Below are positions 45,583 through 60,500 of a stretch of 64,000 bases of DNA, one piece after another. Made by a program: the position numbers and the translations under genes. Below the pieces are notes generated by a model. The model worked only from the letters and a program-made list of their open reading frames with translations. It searched no databases and was not told where the DNA came from. The stretch's first letter is position 1, and each line of letters begins with the position of its first letter. This DNA is from Tanypteryx hageni (Eukaryota > Arthropoda > Insecta > Odonata > Petaluridae), in NCBI GenBank assembly GCA_028673005.1, contig CM054116.1, positions 100,108,207-100,172,206 on the forward strand. Direction: 5' to 3'.

Positions 45583-48500
45583 GTGTGTGTTTGTTTACAG
45601 GGACTTCAAGAACCATTATGTGTATTGTGTAGTATTTTTATGACACCAAGTTTTATCAGTTGATGAACTTGAATCAAAATCCTTAAGGTCATTTTTAACA
45701 CTATCAAAAGCTTTTCCATAAATATATGTTTTCATATAACTAGAAATTAAACTTTTTTTTGCCAAATATGTTCAGTAGACCTAGTCCAGTAATAGCGAAT
45801 CTGTGGCATGCGGAATGATTTTGGTTGACAGGCCACAAAATGGAATAAGAAATAAAATGTGCCACTTACTAATACAGCGACATGACAAAAATTACTCCAG
45901 AGATCTAATAAATGTAGGTATGAAACGATGCAAAAGAGAGGCTTCGTTTACGAGAGTTACCATTGATTATAATATGATTACTTACCGGTGGCCCAATCTG
46001 TCCCTGGCATCAGCACAAAATTTAACATTTGACATTTTTATTAGTATATCATTAATATCTGATACTTTTTTAACTGGAATTTGTCAAACAGAAGTAGATG
46101 GATCACTCCGTTCATGTCAGTCATCTTCTTCATTACTTAATTTACGTTATTTATTAAACCATTTTTACATATAACAATTTTTCATTAGATACTTAATTTT
46201 TTTCTTCTAAATAGAGAGTGCCACCTCCACCAAAGATAGCTCCGTTAACATTATCCATTAATGCAATCTATTTTCGTTAGCTTTTAATATTATTTATAAA
46301 GTCTTTGAAGATGCAGGATTCGCACAAATAATTCGATAAAAATGAAAAAAACTATATTTCTTACTTGGTTGTCGATATATAATTTGAATCATTTAGTATA
46401 TATGTCTTCCTGTGTGCATAGCATATGCACTATATTATGCGAATATACACAATTTTTTAATGTTCGGTACTGGCATGTCAACAGGCAAATTTTCTCTTAT
46501 TAAGGTAATTTTGGCATGCATGCTAGAAAAGGTTTGCCATCACTGACCTATTCTGGAGAAATGAAAATAAATTCTTTTATTTTGCCCAAACTTGGTATAC
46601 ATTCCCTAACCTGTTCTGCCAATGTTATGTCACATGAAAGTTCCACTGATGATATCGTTAAATAAACTGACATTTTGTAAAAGAATATACCATACTCCTT
46701 GGATGTGGAATATGGTTCATCTCGACAAGTTTTTGTTCTTTGTGGTACCTTATATAAATAAGAGATTTCTTCAGATTCTGTAAAAATGTTTACTCCCCCC
46801 TCCCCCCTGGAGCTGTGCACAGGAAACTACTTTTCTGTCCACAGTGGTAAAACCTTCATCATTATCTAAATGTTAAAGTTGGATTTTTTTGCCATCAAAA
46901 TACTTTCTCTAGATGAGGGATTTCAACCATGCAGACCGCATAGAGCATTTATGTGGCCATCAAAGTAAAATACTTCATACTATCATGCAGCATAAATTCA
47001 AATGCATCATACTATTTTTACTTTCTCATATACGTAGTATACTGAGAAAGTATTGTTATCGTGAAAAAATTCGACTTCGAGATTTTGATGGAAATACACG
47101 TTTTAGGTGTCCCTGAGTCCATAAAAGTGGTTTTTGCGATGCCATCTGTCGGTCTGTTCGCTCATCTAGGGCCAAAACGCGTACGTTAAATCGAATGATA
47201 TTTCGTATTTGTGCAATATATCATCTTTTGCAGACCATTTTTTCATAAAAATGATATTGCACAAAAATTAAGGGTAGTTTATTCTTGGCGATTTTTGCAA
47301 AATTTTATTTACTCAAAAATGGCTCCAGAGAATTTGATTAAAATCATACCAATTGTAGAGCCTGATGTCACAAATAATGCTACGTAAGCCATATATCTCT
47401 TGAACACTCTATATGCCGTCCAGTGACATTACAATGTACGCTAAGCTATCTTACCTAAGCCTTATGACGTCACACCTCCACTGCAATCCATTCAAACTCT
47501 TACAATAGCATTATGGTTAAACTAAATTGAATGATATCTCATATTTGTGGATAATATCATTCATAAAAGACATTCTGATGAGATAAATGATATTGTGCAA
47601 CAATTAAGGGTACTTTATTCTTGGATATTTTGAAACAATTCGATTTACTCAAAAATGGCTCAAGGATTTCATTTAAAATGCATCCAAATGTACTGTCTGA
47701 TGTCACAAATAATACTAACTAAGCCATATGTCCCAAAAAAGTTACTATATATCGTCCAGTGGCATTATTTCTGTACAAGACGCTCAACGCACGTGTCAGA
47801 GGGGAAAGTAAATTTCGGGGCAAAAAGTGTAGTGAGATCAAACATATATATGTATATGAGAAAGTTTGTGCAATGTATATTTCGCTGTTTATTAAATAAC
47901 GATTCTGTCTGGGTGCCTCCCAGCAAAGAGAATTGGCAAATTTCTACAGACCTAATGATTCAATTACGATCAAACTTTCACAGTTTATTTAGGGCTAGCT
48001 GCATTGCGTTCTAAGGAGTTCTTCAATTCTAACCACCCCAGTGTCATATACAAAATAATTCTTTTCTCTTACTATTTAATTTCCTCTGTTTGAGTAATGT
48101 GGGAACAAGTGTAGCATATTTTTTATTTCCACTTTAAAATTGCTTAAAATCAAGATATGAAGTTGGGACTTGAACCAAGGTTCAGAGAAAAGAATTGTTT
48201 TATTTTAATATCATCAAAATTTAAATATGGGCCAAATCTGCCCAAAAATGTGCTTTTAACAATAAAATGACTGGATTTTGAAGTGAAATTTTTTGTTACC
48301 ATAGCAACCAGATTGTTGGTGATGTTCTGTACTTGGGGAGAAGCAGGGGTAGGAGGTTATTGTTAGCTGTGCACACTGACAGCACATTGTCGTGAGAGCG
48401 AAAGAATAGTTAGAGCTATTGGTGAGACCATAATTTTCTGCCACAGATTCCATTAAAATTATTACTAATCTGTATATATATGTCTCTAACTCCGTCTGCC

Positions 48501-51500
48501 ACAACTTCCACCACGTGCCTCCAGGCTGCGCCGCTGACTGACTGTAATGCTATTTTTAACAAACTTTCCGAGTAGGTAGAAGACTGAAATTTGGTAGGAA
48601 TGTTTTTCTCTTACAGTAAAAGTCATTTACGAAACAAAATCCTAAAAAAGACCCAGGTTCAACTCCAGTAGATAATTTCTATTTCCCATAAGATAACATG
48701 TAAAAATCGATTTTTGAACTTACAGGCTTTTACTCTTTTGCAAATTAAAATTAGAAAGAATTGACCTACGATCTTCAGACCTAGACCGTTCTAAAGAAAA
48801 ATAAAGTTTCTTATTTTTATCGTCGCATTTCACCTTCGATACAAAATCGCTCAAGTTCTACATTTAAATCATATTTATTTGAAAAATTTAAGCTTTTTAA
48901 TGATAAGTTGCCTTGCCGACCGTGTCATTGTTAAACCACAAGATTGTATTGTTACCTTAATCCGTATACTATATGCATAAGGAATGCAGACGTGGAAATC
49001 ATTAATACGAGAGAGAGAGAAAATTAAATGTTACATAGATTCAAAATAATTTTAGGTGTATAAGAATTGTATTGCGTAATGTATTTCTTTGTCAAACAAT
49101 TTCAATTCGCTCAAAACTACTTTTACTCTCTGCAACACTCAATTATGTGAATTTTATATTTATTGCTTACTTTTTAGTGCATATAAAAGTTGGTTTCATT
49201 AATTATTATTTCAATTTTAACTTAATACTTAATGCACACATACCTGTCATATTTTATGGGCAATTACCTGCTCTGGTTAATTAATACTTCTCTAAATTAA
49301 TACAAAAGTATTTTTTTCTACAAGTGTTGTGGACCCCATTTGGAAAATCCTGCTCTGTGCTGTTGGGGAGCAGAAGAATGTTCTTAGCATAGAATGCGGC
49401 CAACAGATTTGGTAGGGTGCCTTAATGCAGCCCTTGAGTTTAGTCTAGTGCCATTATGTTGGCCACGATTGATTTGAGTTTGTGATCCCTGCTATATATA
49501 CTTGGTGTGTAAGAAAGTAAAAATATGTGCAATTTGAAGAAAAGATGGAAAAAATTGAGAGGGAAATTAATTTTATTTCCAGAAAATATTATTAAAATAA
49601 AGTTAGAAAGGAGGGTTGATTAAGATTGTGAACATGGAAGAAAATTACTGAAATAGAACCAAGTCGCTTACAAGGTGTTACTCATTGAAAGAGTTTGAGA
49701 TATGGTTTTGGTAAGTGAAAAATGAGGAAAAGGTTAATCCAATTAGAAATTTATCTTATTTCCTTAAATAGGATGAAATTAAAACTTCACCAAATCAAAT
49801 TCTTTTAGAGAAAGTTGTAAATAAAATATTAAGAATTTGAAAAATCAATTGAGGTTTGTTTAAACTTTGAAACTGTGTTACTTACTCAAAAGGGATTGAA
49901 TTTATGTACAAACTAGTAAAAGGAAATTGTGAAAAAATTAAGATCTAATGATGGAAGTTGTTTGATTCAATGATCTGAGCATTGGATTTCAAAAGCTCAT
50001 TTTTAGTATTTAAGTGGTAATTTTTAATGAATGTTGTAATGAAAAAGTTATGCTTAATTTAATGGAAGTAAATTTTCAGTTTTTACGATGTACATTTTGA
50101 CTTTCTAATTAGAGAAAGGGCAAGTCTGTTACAGAAATGAAAGCTAAAATAAAGGATAAAGTGCCATGTCAATATAATCATGTGCACATCCACATTTCAA
50201 ATGTCTAATTTTCATACCAGTTGTTAGATCAGATGTTTTTTGAATCGTTCAATTGTTAAATGTTATTAAACCTGTTGTTAATATATTAACACATGTTGCC
50301 AGATGTTTCATACTCACTCAGCAAGCTAGTCCTGATCTAAGATAGTCCCAAGCATTTAAGCCCGCTTAGCAGACTATGAATACCAACTTTTAGTCCTCCT
50401 TTAAACCTCTCTTAGACCGGTACTAGTAAAAAACCCCTAGTCCTGGGTTTAACTGGAAATCTATAAATACAGCCGGATAAAACTAAATTGTCAGATGTTG
50501 GAATGAAACGAGTACAGTTTATGGTTGCAGTAAAAATGTGTAGTGGTACAAGACTTTATTAGATTTTTAAAATTGTAATTTTATTTAATTGACAAAAACT
50601 TGCTTATGAATAGCTTGCTTATTCTAAGTTTGTAATGTTTGTTATTAATTTAGACTTTCTCTCGCAAGGTCCTTGGAGGCCTGGAAGATCTCCGAAGTGA
50701 AGGCCATTTTTGTGATGTCAGCCTCTCAGTTGATGGGCAACTTTATCCTGCTCACAAGAGTGTCCTCTCAGCATTCAGCCCTTACTTTAAGGTTTGAAAG
50801 ATATTGACTCCTCATGGCACCATCAGTTGAATGATTTTTATCTCTCTTTTGTGTTGTTCAGTGCTGTGTAAGTATGATTAAATTTATCTTGCACTCATTA
50901 ATATAAATTGCAGATATTTTCAATGCTATTTCACCATTGTTAATTAAAGTTAAAGCATTTTTAAAACTCGTGTCAATTTTTTATAAGTAAGCTTTTTATT
51001 CTTCTAAATACCTTGTGCAAGCAGCTTAATTAACCCAAAATTAAAGTTTTAGCTACTAATAAAAAACATTATGGAAAACTTTATTATCTTAATTCATTTT
51101 GCTGTAGTTGTAGAAATTTTCAAGCTATACATCTTTTAGTGAATCACTTATTATTTATATTCCACAGGGTATACTAGAAGCTTGCTCAAATTGTTGACTT
51201 TACAATTTGGAGTTAGCCATGATTATTTCTATGTTGAGAAAATCTGTTAATAATTTTCTTAATTACTAATTGTGCTTATGGATATTTCTTTGTAGGCAAT
51301 GTTTACAGGTCGTATGGCTGAGTCTCGCCAGCAAGTGGTTACCCTGCAGGGTCTGGATGGCCCAACACTAGCAATTTTAATAGACTATGCTTATTCAGCT
51401 GTTGCACACATTAACAGCTCTAATGCACAGGTGAGCTATCCCACACAGACAATATCCACCCATCCTTAGATGATGTCACCCCTACTCATATTGATTTTTG

Positions 51501-54500
51501 GTTTGCTTTTTGATTGATGTAGCAGTAGATGTGATTCATCCAGTTGACTGCACAATCAGTTATGATTTATGGATATCTGTTTAACTTGAAATCAACTAAA
51601 GTCTATTCCACCTTTAGAAGACAGTATTATGATTATGACATGCATAGCTGCAAAATTTCCCTTGCTTATGCCTTCGTCCTGTATTTAATGTTTAAAAAAT
51701 AAAACTAATAATTTTATGTGGATCTTTGGAAGGTAATAAATGTACATGTTTTATCGTAATTACCGTATTTACCCAAATCCAAGAGATGATGTTTTTTCCA
51801 AATTTCAGCTTGCGAAATTCGAGGGTCATCTTAAATTAGAGTACGAAGTGGTATACCCTCAATATATTGCAGTCAATTCATTGCCCATCAAGTTGTCATG
51901 CGACAAACTCGTCACGCGTCAATTCATCGCTCAACAAATTAGTCTCAAGGCAATTGCGTCACGAGAAAAACTGGCAGGTGATACACTATGACTGGTGTAT
52001 GGCAGGGGAGGGCAGGGAGCGATGTATTGATGCACGATGAATTTTTTGTGCAAGTAATTGATGCGCAACCAACTAAGAATGATGAATTGAAGCACGACAA
52101 ACATTCCATGACATGTTGTTGTAGAACTGTAGAAAGTATGGTTATGCATTTAATTGATGTTTTTTTAAACAAATGAAACAAGATAAAATAATTGTATCTA
52201 TTAAGATTTTTCATTTCAAACTTACGATCTGGATTTCATTTAATGCATTATTAATTTTTTTAAATGGTTATAAAAAATTTTTTTCTCAAATAAAAATTTG
52301 TAACAAACCATTAATTGAATTAGTACCTCATCTAATCTCGGTTCACATTTTTACTTTCTCCATACGTAGTATAGGGGAAAGTATTGTTCTCATGAAAAAA
52401 ATCTGATGTGGCCACCACATGACTTTCTCCATATCTATAATATTTCTAAAAATACCAAATAGGTTACATGATAATAAATATTTTAAGAAACTGCGAGAAA
52501 ATTTTAGACTTCACAAAGAACAGAAATAAATTCAAACCATAGCCTTCTGATATTGGATATAACCACAAAGCTCCAACAATTAAGAAAAGAAAAAGGAGCA
52601 TTACTAAGACGTAACTAAGCGTCAACTGTTAACAATAGTCGGTAGGTGGCATGGTGATGGCAGGTAAAAATATAAGATATCTTTTAAACAATGCATCATA
52701 TGGAAACATGTTTCAAACAAAGACTGTAGAAAATTAAATTTACTACAACTTTTATTTCAGTTCATTTTTACATTTATCAAATATTAAAGCAAATATTTCA
52801 AAATAACGTATAAGTGGCAAGAGTAAACACCCACTTCCGGTTGACCAATGTTTACCAAAAACTAATCAGTTCTTGTGACTTGCATAAAAATGTTAAATAG
52901 AAAATTTCACATTGACCTGATTAATAGTTTTTGAGTTAGAGCACCCACAAAAAAGCTACAAGTGTAAATGGTCTTCGTGAAAATAGTCCTGTCCCTAATA
53001 GCGCCCTCACCACGACCGTCCTTCTAGTCTGAACCAGCCTTATAATGCACGCTGAGTCACAAGGCATTCTCTGCTCGATTATGGATCACATATGTCCTTG
53101 AGTCAGCAGCTGGTTGCCCTAGTCGCCATGTAGATTGATATGGGATGACTGGTGTGAAAATATTGCAGTGCGAGTGCATATAATGATGCCCTTAGAATTA
53201 CAAAAATCAAAGGAAATTGGGATTCTCTCCTGAATTACTTATCTACAGAGAGAGAGACAGCTACGCAGCAAATGAGTCCTTCCCTCTCTCCCGTCTGCGT
53301 CTTCATTCCCTTTCACACTGATACCATAAAAACCATTATATTCTCACTTATTTAATCAGTTTTTCAAGCTCTGGCGTGATGGTGGAAGGATGTTTTTTTT
53401 TACTCAGCGTGTGTTGTGCTTAAAAACCATGTACCATATTCTTGAATGTGATAAAGTGTAGAAGAGTGTAGAATTAGATTATTATTCTGCTTCCAGCTAT
53501 TCTATTTGATTCATTTTTTTTCGGTTCTTTTATGGATTTCATTTTTAAATGAATAGATCAAGCTTGAACTGTAACAATTTAAGTTAAAGTAAGTAAAAAA
53601 TGTTTGTTTTTTTTTGTTAAGATTTTATCAAGTTCCTGAATAAATTTTCTTTTTATACATGTTTTTTTCCATTTACACAATTTTAAAACAAAGGCTAAAA
53701 ATTTTCTGGAGCAGCACCCCCACTAATTTTAGCTACGAGCCGCCACCGCTACCCAGGGAAAAGCGACTAATTTACGCTACAATTCTACCATATATAACTT
53801 CTGTTTAGTCTTATCACATGATAATAAAATTGTTTATTTTTCACTTTGATTAGAATTAGCACCCATGACAAATAACATTGTCATTATTTTCAAATTGAAA
53901 TAGTAAAGTGGTAAACTCTCATTTGGTTTTTTGTCTAGAAAATCTGTATAAATTTTTATTTGGAATGGTTAAACCAGGGGCGGCTCTTATGATGGGGATA
54001 GTGGGATCCATCCCCACCAGAACTTTAAAAGCCAAAAATCATTCTTTTTCATCTTAATTGTGACATGTAACAAGTCTCCATAGATATATATAATAACTGA
54101 TTATAACCGCTGTGCCTGCCTGCTTTGAAGTCTCTTCAAGGTCGCTTTCTCTCTCCCTGCCTCTCCTCCCCCTCCCTCCTTCATGCACACTTGTCATCGT
54201 CCTGAGCCTTGCTGACAGGGATGACTGAGAGCCATCTCCAAGAATGCTAAGATTTGGGCGACGTTGTTTGCGTTTCACCAATCAAGACTCCTCAGCACCG
54301 ATGAAGTATGCATAAATACGCATGTGCAGAATAGCTCAGTGGGGATAATGCTGGCTATCCCTTCGCTCGCAAAGAAAGACATGTGGACAAAGTACCATTT
54401 CTAGATACTAGGAGGTGTTCTGTTGCTCCCTCTCTCTCTCAGAACGAAGTACCATTTCTAGGTACTTAGAGATATTACTGTCTCTCTCGTCGAAGAGCCT

Positions 54501-57500
54501 GTCCTGTGATTTAGCTAGTGAAGCCAGTGTTTATAGCATAACTGTGTGATTAAACCCTCATTTTTACGATGAACGAAGTAGATTTTTTATTGAAAAACAA
54601 GTTCAGTGCAATGACTTTCGAACAAAAATTGGAAGTGAAACATTTAGGACCACATCAACCTGTTGACTTTTTGTCAACAATAAACATGAGTTAGACAAAC
54701 CTAAAGGCAAGTTGACATTTCAGCGCAAATGGTTTCGCAGAAAAACATGGTTGACTGCGAGCGTGTACATGAAAAGTCTGTACTGTTTTCCGTGTTTACT
54801 TTTTGGTGGTGATACTGCGTGGACAAATTCAGGGTACAGAGACTTAAAGCATTTGTCTGAAAGACTTACAAAACACGAAAGCTCAGTATCTCATATGCGA
54901 AATGCTGTTTTGCTGCAACTTCTTGGAAAATTTAATATAATTGAAAAGTTGGATACTGCATACCAATGTGAACTTCAACGTCACAACCAAGAGGTGGATA
55001 AGAGCAGGTATGTTTTATCAAAGATTGTTTCAGTGCTAAAACTGTGGTCCGTGTGAAGTAGGTATCCAAGGACATGACGAGTTATTTGAATCTTTAAAGC
55101 CGGGAGCTTTCTGGTCAATATTTGAAATGTTATGTGAGGACGATCTAGCTCTGAGAAATCATTATGATAACTTGCCTGCATTTAAAGGGACTTCCTAAAC
55201 TATACAGAATGATCTACTGGCTTGCATGTACACTATTTATAGAGACCATATCAAGGGTGAAATTGAAAGAGCTATGTTTCAATTCAGGCTGATGAAATGA
55301 CTGACGTGTCTTGTAAATCACAATTGTCACAATATTGTGCTATATGTTAGAGAACAGCAATATTGCTGAACGCTTCGTGAAGTACTCAGAAATGAAAGAA
55401 AAAATGGTTGTAGGTTTGGCAACAACAATTAAATCAGTTCTTCATGAATGTGAAGTGCATAAACATAAACTAATTGCTCAAATATATGACAGTGCAGCAG
55501 TAATGAAGGGTAGATTGAACGGAGTACAGGCACTGATAAAAGAAGAATTCCCTCTCGCACATTTTGTGCACTGTTACGCTCACCAATTAAACCTCATAAT
55601 ACAGCAACTTTGTTCCATGGCACACAAAGAATTGAAAGTCTTTTTTGCACATTTGTCTGCGTTCCCGTCATTTTTTTCTGCTTCACCGAAGCATATTGTT
55701 CACCTTGACTAAGTAATGAAGAGGAGGATGCCGAGACCCAGTGCAACACGGTGGAATTTCAAAGGATGATGCTATCAATAGAGAACGAACTAGTAAAATC
55801 TATCCCAGACTTCAACACCAAAGTCATTGAGCTTTTTGCAAGGCTGAAGAACAGGCAGGCACATTTTTTTACAAGACGCTGGAAATAAAATGGCACCTCT
55901 GTAAAAGGTAATTCACTACGAGTAATTACGAATTTCAGATGAATTGTCATTTTTTCTGTTTTTCAATGTATAGCAACTAAATATTCGTGTATTGTTAGTG
56001 TCACCTTGATGATGAATAACCAATACTGTTCTTGTTATGTCCGATATTGTTGTCTTAAACCCTCATTGCGTTATACATACACGCATAGAAACACTCGAGT
56101 CTACTACAAATTTTTATGTAGATATCCCCACCAGCTAAAAAGCATTAGAACCGCCACTTGGTTAAACAATGTTATATTTTAAATTATAATGATTTATTAC
56201 CATGTGTTCTTGCATTCTGCAGGCTCTACTGTCAGCTGCCAATTTATTTGGGATACATTCATTGCGTTCTGCTTGCTGCCGTTACCTTACACGTCACATG
56301 GATTGCACTAATGCTCTTGGAGTCTTGTGCTTTGCAGAGACTCATTCTTGTGCACGCATGGCTGCTACTGCACGAGCATTTGTTCATAAGTGAGTTTTTA
56401 TAGTTAAGAACTTATATTTAAGAAATAGCTAAATCAACCGAAACATTAACCTTTATCATTAGGTATTTAAATCCAATTTGTAAGAGGTGACAGATAGATA
56501 ATGCTTTTATAGACTATATTATGAGACCGTTGATCTCAACCAAAGATGTAATCTTGTGATGATGATATGTAATTTGCTCGGCAAATTTTCCCTCTCTTGC
56601 TCTTAGAAATGTATGTCCTATTTGGCATACATTTCCAAAACAATCCAGTTTTGTCAGTATTGAGTACGTGATAGGTTTGTAACAAACAGCCTTAATGATA
56701 TCCATGAATTAATGTGGAAATTTTGCAGTAGCATCTCTGTTAATGCTAGCAGCCTCACTTGTCAATTTTATGTTATGATGGTTCTGATACTTCCTAAATT
56801 TATGAAACCAGCCTTTAATTGCAAGGAATGGTTGGGCTGTTGTTGCCTCCCTCTCTTCTTATCACAGGCAGTCATGTATCTTCAATGCCTTTGTGCAATT
56901 AATAGAAGAACTAATAGGCATGTTTTTCTGATTTTAATCTTCCATCCATAAAACCAACACCTTCTCCATCTTCTCAATTAGAGAATCTGTGTAAGAAAGC
57001 ATCTCGCAGCATATTTTGAGGGAGCACTTATTGTATTTATAGAAGAAATGTGGGAACTGTTCGAAATTTCGAACCAAGTCGAGTTTTATTTTAAAACTCA
57101 ACTAGGTTCGGGCTGAAATAAAAAGTTCGAAAATTTCGAACTATCAAAAAATGTGGTATTTAAAAAAATGCCTTGATGATTGTTAAAAAATTATTTCACA
57201 AGATTTATTTAGTTATAACTATTGAAGTTGCATTCGAATTTAATCCTTTATCATTGGTTGATTTAGATCAGTGGTTTAAAACCTTTTTCTATCAAGGGGC
57301 CGGAGTATTTATTTTTCCGAGCCTGAGATCGGCTTCGTCGATTATACTGATTTTGCCGGGCTTACTAGATAAAATTAACATACGTACATTATGAAAATGC
57401 GAATTATGAGTTTTTATTAAGAATAAATTTAAGTGGATATAAAAACTCCAACCATAACAACAAAACCATGTGATGTTTTGCAAAATATCGCATATTTTGT

Positions 57501-60500
57501 TTACATTGATAGCTAAGATGGTTCTCTCAGCAAACAACAATTAAAAATCCGTAAATTTCTCTCCCTAGCTCTTATATGATCGATAAGGTATAGATTAAAA
57601 AATATTCAGATAGAGCACTTCATTTACCACAAAGAAGTCTGCAAGACCACATAATTACGAGTTATAGTTTCAGAGAAAATAATTTGAGAAAATCCTGAGC
57701 AAAACATCGAATATATTGAGAATTTATAACAAACTCCTAAATCGTAGATTTGTACGGTTTATTCTACCTAACAAAATCATTAAATATATCTTTAAACATA
57801 AGACTCGAACTTGACTCAAAACTCGAATTTTTCAACAATGTTCGACTCGAACTCTACTTGAGTTGAAAATTTGATGTTTGCACATCCCTAATTTCATAAT
57901 CACCATAGGTAGTCTGTCCATAGACAGGTCGGTGATTATTCATGGTTAAAGATGGTTCTCTATATACACCTAGTTTCCGCTGTCCTTTTCATATCTTGAT
58001 AACTCTCTTTCCCTTTCAAATCGTCTATTAACTGAAACCTTTTCTCTTTCCCTTTTTTCATCTAGTTTTCCTTCCAACACGTCTTTAATCATACTCTCTC
58101 TCCTCAGGTAATGTCCAACCCAGTTTGCCTTCCTCTTTCTGATAGTCTGTATAATCATTCGCTTCTCTCCTATTCTTCGTAGCACTTAATCGTTTTTCGT
58201 CCTATCTGTCCATTTTATCTTCAGCATTCTCCTCCAAGTCCACATTTCAAAGCTTTCCAAGTATTTGATGTCATCCCTAATTTATAGGTAAGTTAATTTG
58301 TAACAAATGTGTGTATGCACACAACTATTTTGAAATGAAACGCTTGCTTTGTCCATGCCATATTGTTTAACTCCAAAGTGCACCATGCTTCTTTTCCTCA
58401 CCGATGAAACATTACTTTTTAAATAATGTGTATGTACCCAGCATTCATTTTTAAATGAGGCACTTGATTTGTTTTCAACCTTTATTATGAAACTCTTCAG
58501 TTTATCTTTTTTACAATGCTTTGTAATTCAATTTTTTATCTCTGATATCATGAAGGAAAATGATGTAGATTCAAAAGTCGGCATATTTTATTTGAATGCC
58601 CTTAATTAAATTCGTCTGATAGCCTCTACAGATTGGATTTAAATGCTGTACGATAATGGTTAACAACTTCATGTCAAATATGTTAATTCATTGTAATAGT
58701 TTTTAATCCTTAGCTTATTATTTGTCTTTCATCTCTAGAAACTTCCATGAAGTATCAGAACAAGAAGAATTTTTAACACTCTCTCCAGCAAAGTTGCGGG
58801 AAATTCTGTCAAGTGACCATCTTGTAGCCGAATCTGAAGAAGTGGTCTTCACTGCATCTCTCCGATGGCTAGACCATGACCCACTAGAAAGAGCTAAAGG
58901 ATTTCATAAGGTCAATTATGTATTTTGAAATTAAATATCTATGCTATTTTAAATTAATCATATAAATGATACAGCAAGCAATTCATTTTTTCATCCTACT
59001 CTTATACCTGTCAAAATCCAACTTGATTTAGATAATTTGCAATTAATTGACATTTCCTTATCACAAAACTTTTGGATAAGGTGGCAATTTTTATAGCTTA
59101 TCCTTGTTTTTTCAATCTAAAATAGATATTGGAGGTGGTTCGTTTGCACCTGTTGAGCCCTTATTTCCTCCATGACTACCTTGAGATGGTTCAGTTGAAT
59201 GTAACCTCTCCACGTGAGGAAGATGAACCTAATGAGGATGAAAAGGGAGTAAAGTTGCCAACAAAAGAAGATCCTGAGGCCTCTGAGAAAGTAAATGGAG
59301 ATGGATCCAGCAATGCCCAGACTTCATCCAAGCAGAAGGAGGGTGCAGAAATTCCTAAACCTGTGAAGGAGGAGAAGGAAAAGCCAGTAGAGCCCATTCC
59401 AGCAGCAGTTCAGGTACGTAGGTTTTGGAATGATAAATTTATTTTCCTGTTTTTCAAACAATAATTCAATGCCACTGTGTTAACAAGATCAATATCATAG
59501 CACCATCAACTTTAGTGCTCTTCTCCTAATTCTCTGAAAGCTGGAAGCAGTCAACCTGTGTAATGATTTATTTGTTCTGGGAGGAAAGCATTATTAAGCA
59601 TAAGCTGGCAACAACAGCACCTTCCATAGTTTCAGACAAAAGTTTTAGTTGCATTGTTGGTTACTGGTGGAGGATTTTAGGTTTTGCTGTATTGAGAACA
59701 TGGTTGATGCTCAACAGTTTCCTTGCGCTGTGGTATGCAACTTCAGGTTTTCTTTGCCAACAATTCTTGCTATGGTTAGATGGATTTGGTTTAGTTGGCA
59801 GTGGAACTCATGAAGCCTTTTTTCCATGTGGCCAGAGTAAAAAAATATCATCTACATATCATATCTAGCATATTGTATTTACTCAACTGTAAGCTGACCT
59901 TTTCCCCCTCATTCAAAAATGCCTCACTGCTTATAATTGAGTTCATTCTAAAATCAACGTAAAAATAAGGCGCAGACTCGGAGGGGTGCCGGTGGTGTAG
60001 TGGTTAGGATGCTGGTTGCTACTCGCCTGCTGTGCGAAGGGGCAGTGGGCACGAATTCTGCAATAGTAGGATTTTTACCAAGGTCACTCAGCCCGCTGCT
60101 TGTGTGTTTTGAGGAGATCGCACAAAGTCAGCATTCCGTCCTTCAGAAGGGATGTTAAGCAGTTGACCCCCTTGATGCTTTTCGCAGAGTAGGCTAATGC
60201 AGGCACCAGGTTTCCCTCCTCCCTTCTTTGTGTGTGTCCAGTTGATAACAGTGCAAAATGATTATGGCTGTCGACGCAATTAAAAATCAATTAAACTAAA
60301 CTAAACTTAAAACTCGAGGGGTACATTGGGATGAGAGAGCCAGAGTAGTTGATGCTCTTCATAAAGAGTACACTAATGCCAGCACCGGGTTTCCCTCCTC
60401 CCTTGTGTGTGTTTGGTGTGAAGTTGCAGCTATAATAATCCAAGAGTTTGATTAACAACAAATACAAACAAACAAAAAGTTTGGTGGGAACAAAGCAACA

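Noticed and set aside
45803..46174. 123-codon open frame
   Set aside because: Wholly inside a non-autonomous hAT element and without hAT transposase motifs.
57900..58270. Pyrimidine-rich plus-strand stretch as a possible exon
   Set aside because: The minus strand clearly encodes the C-terminus of a non-LTR retrotransposon ORF.
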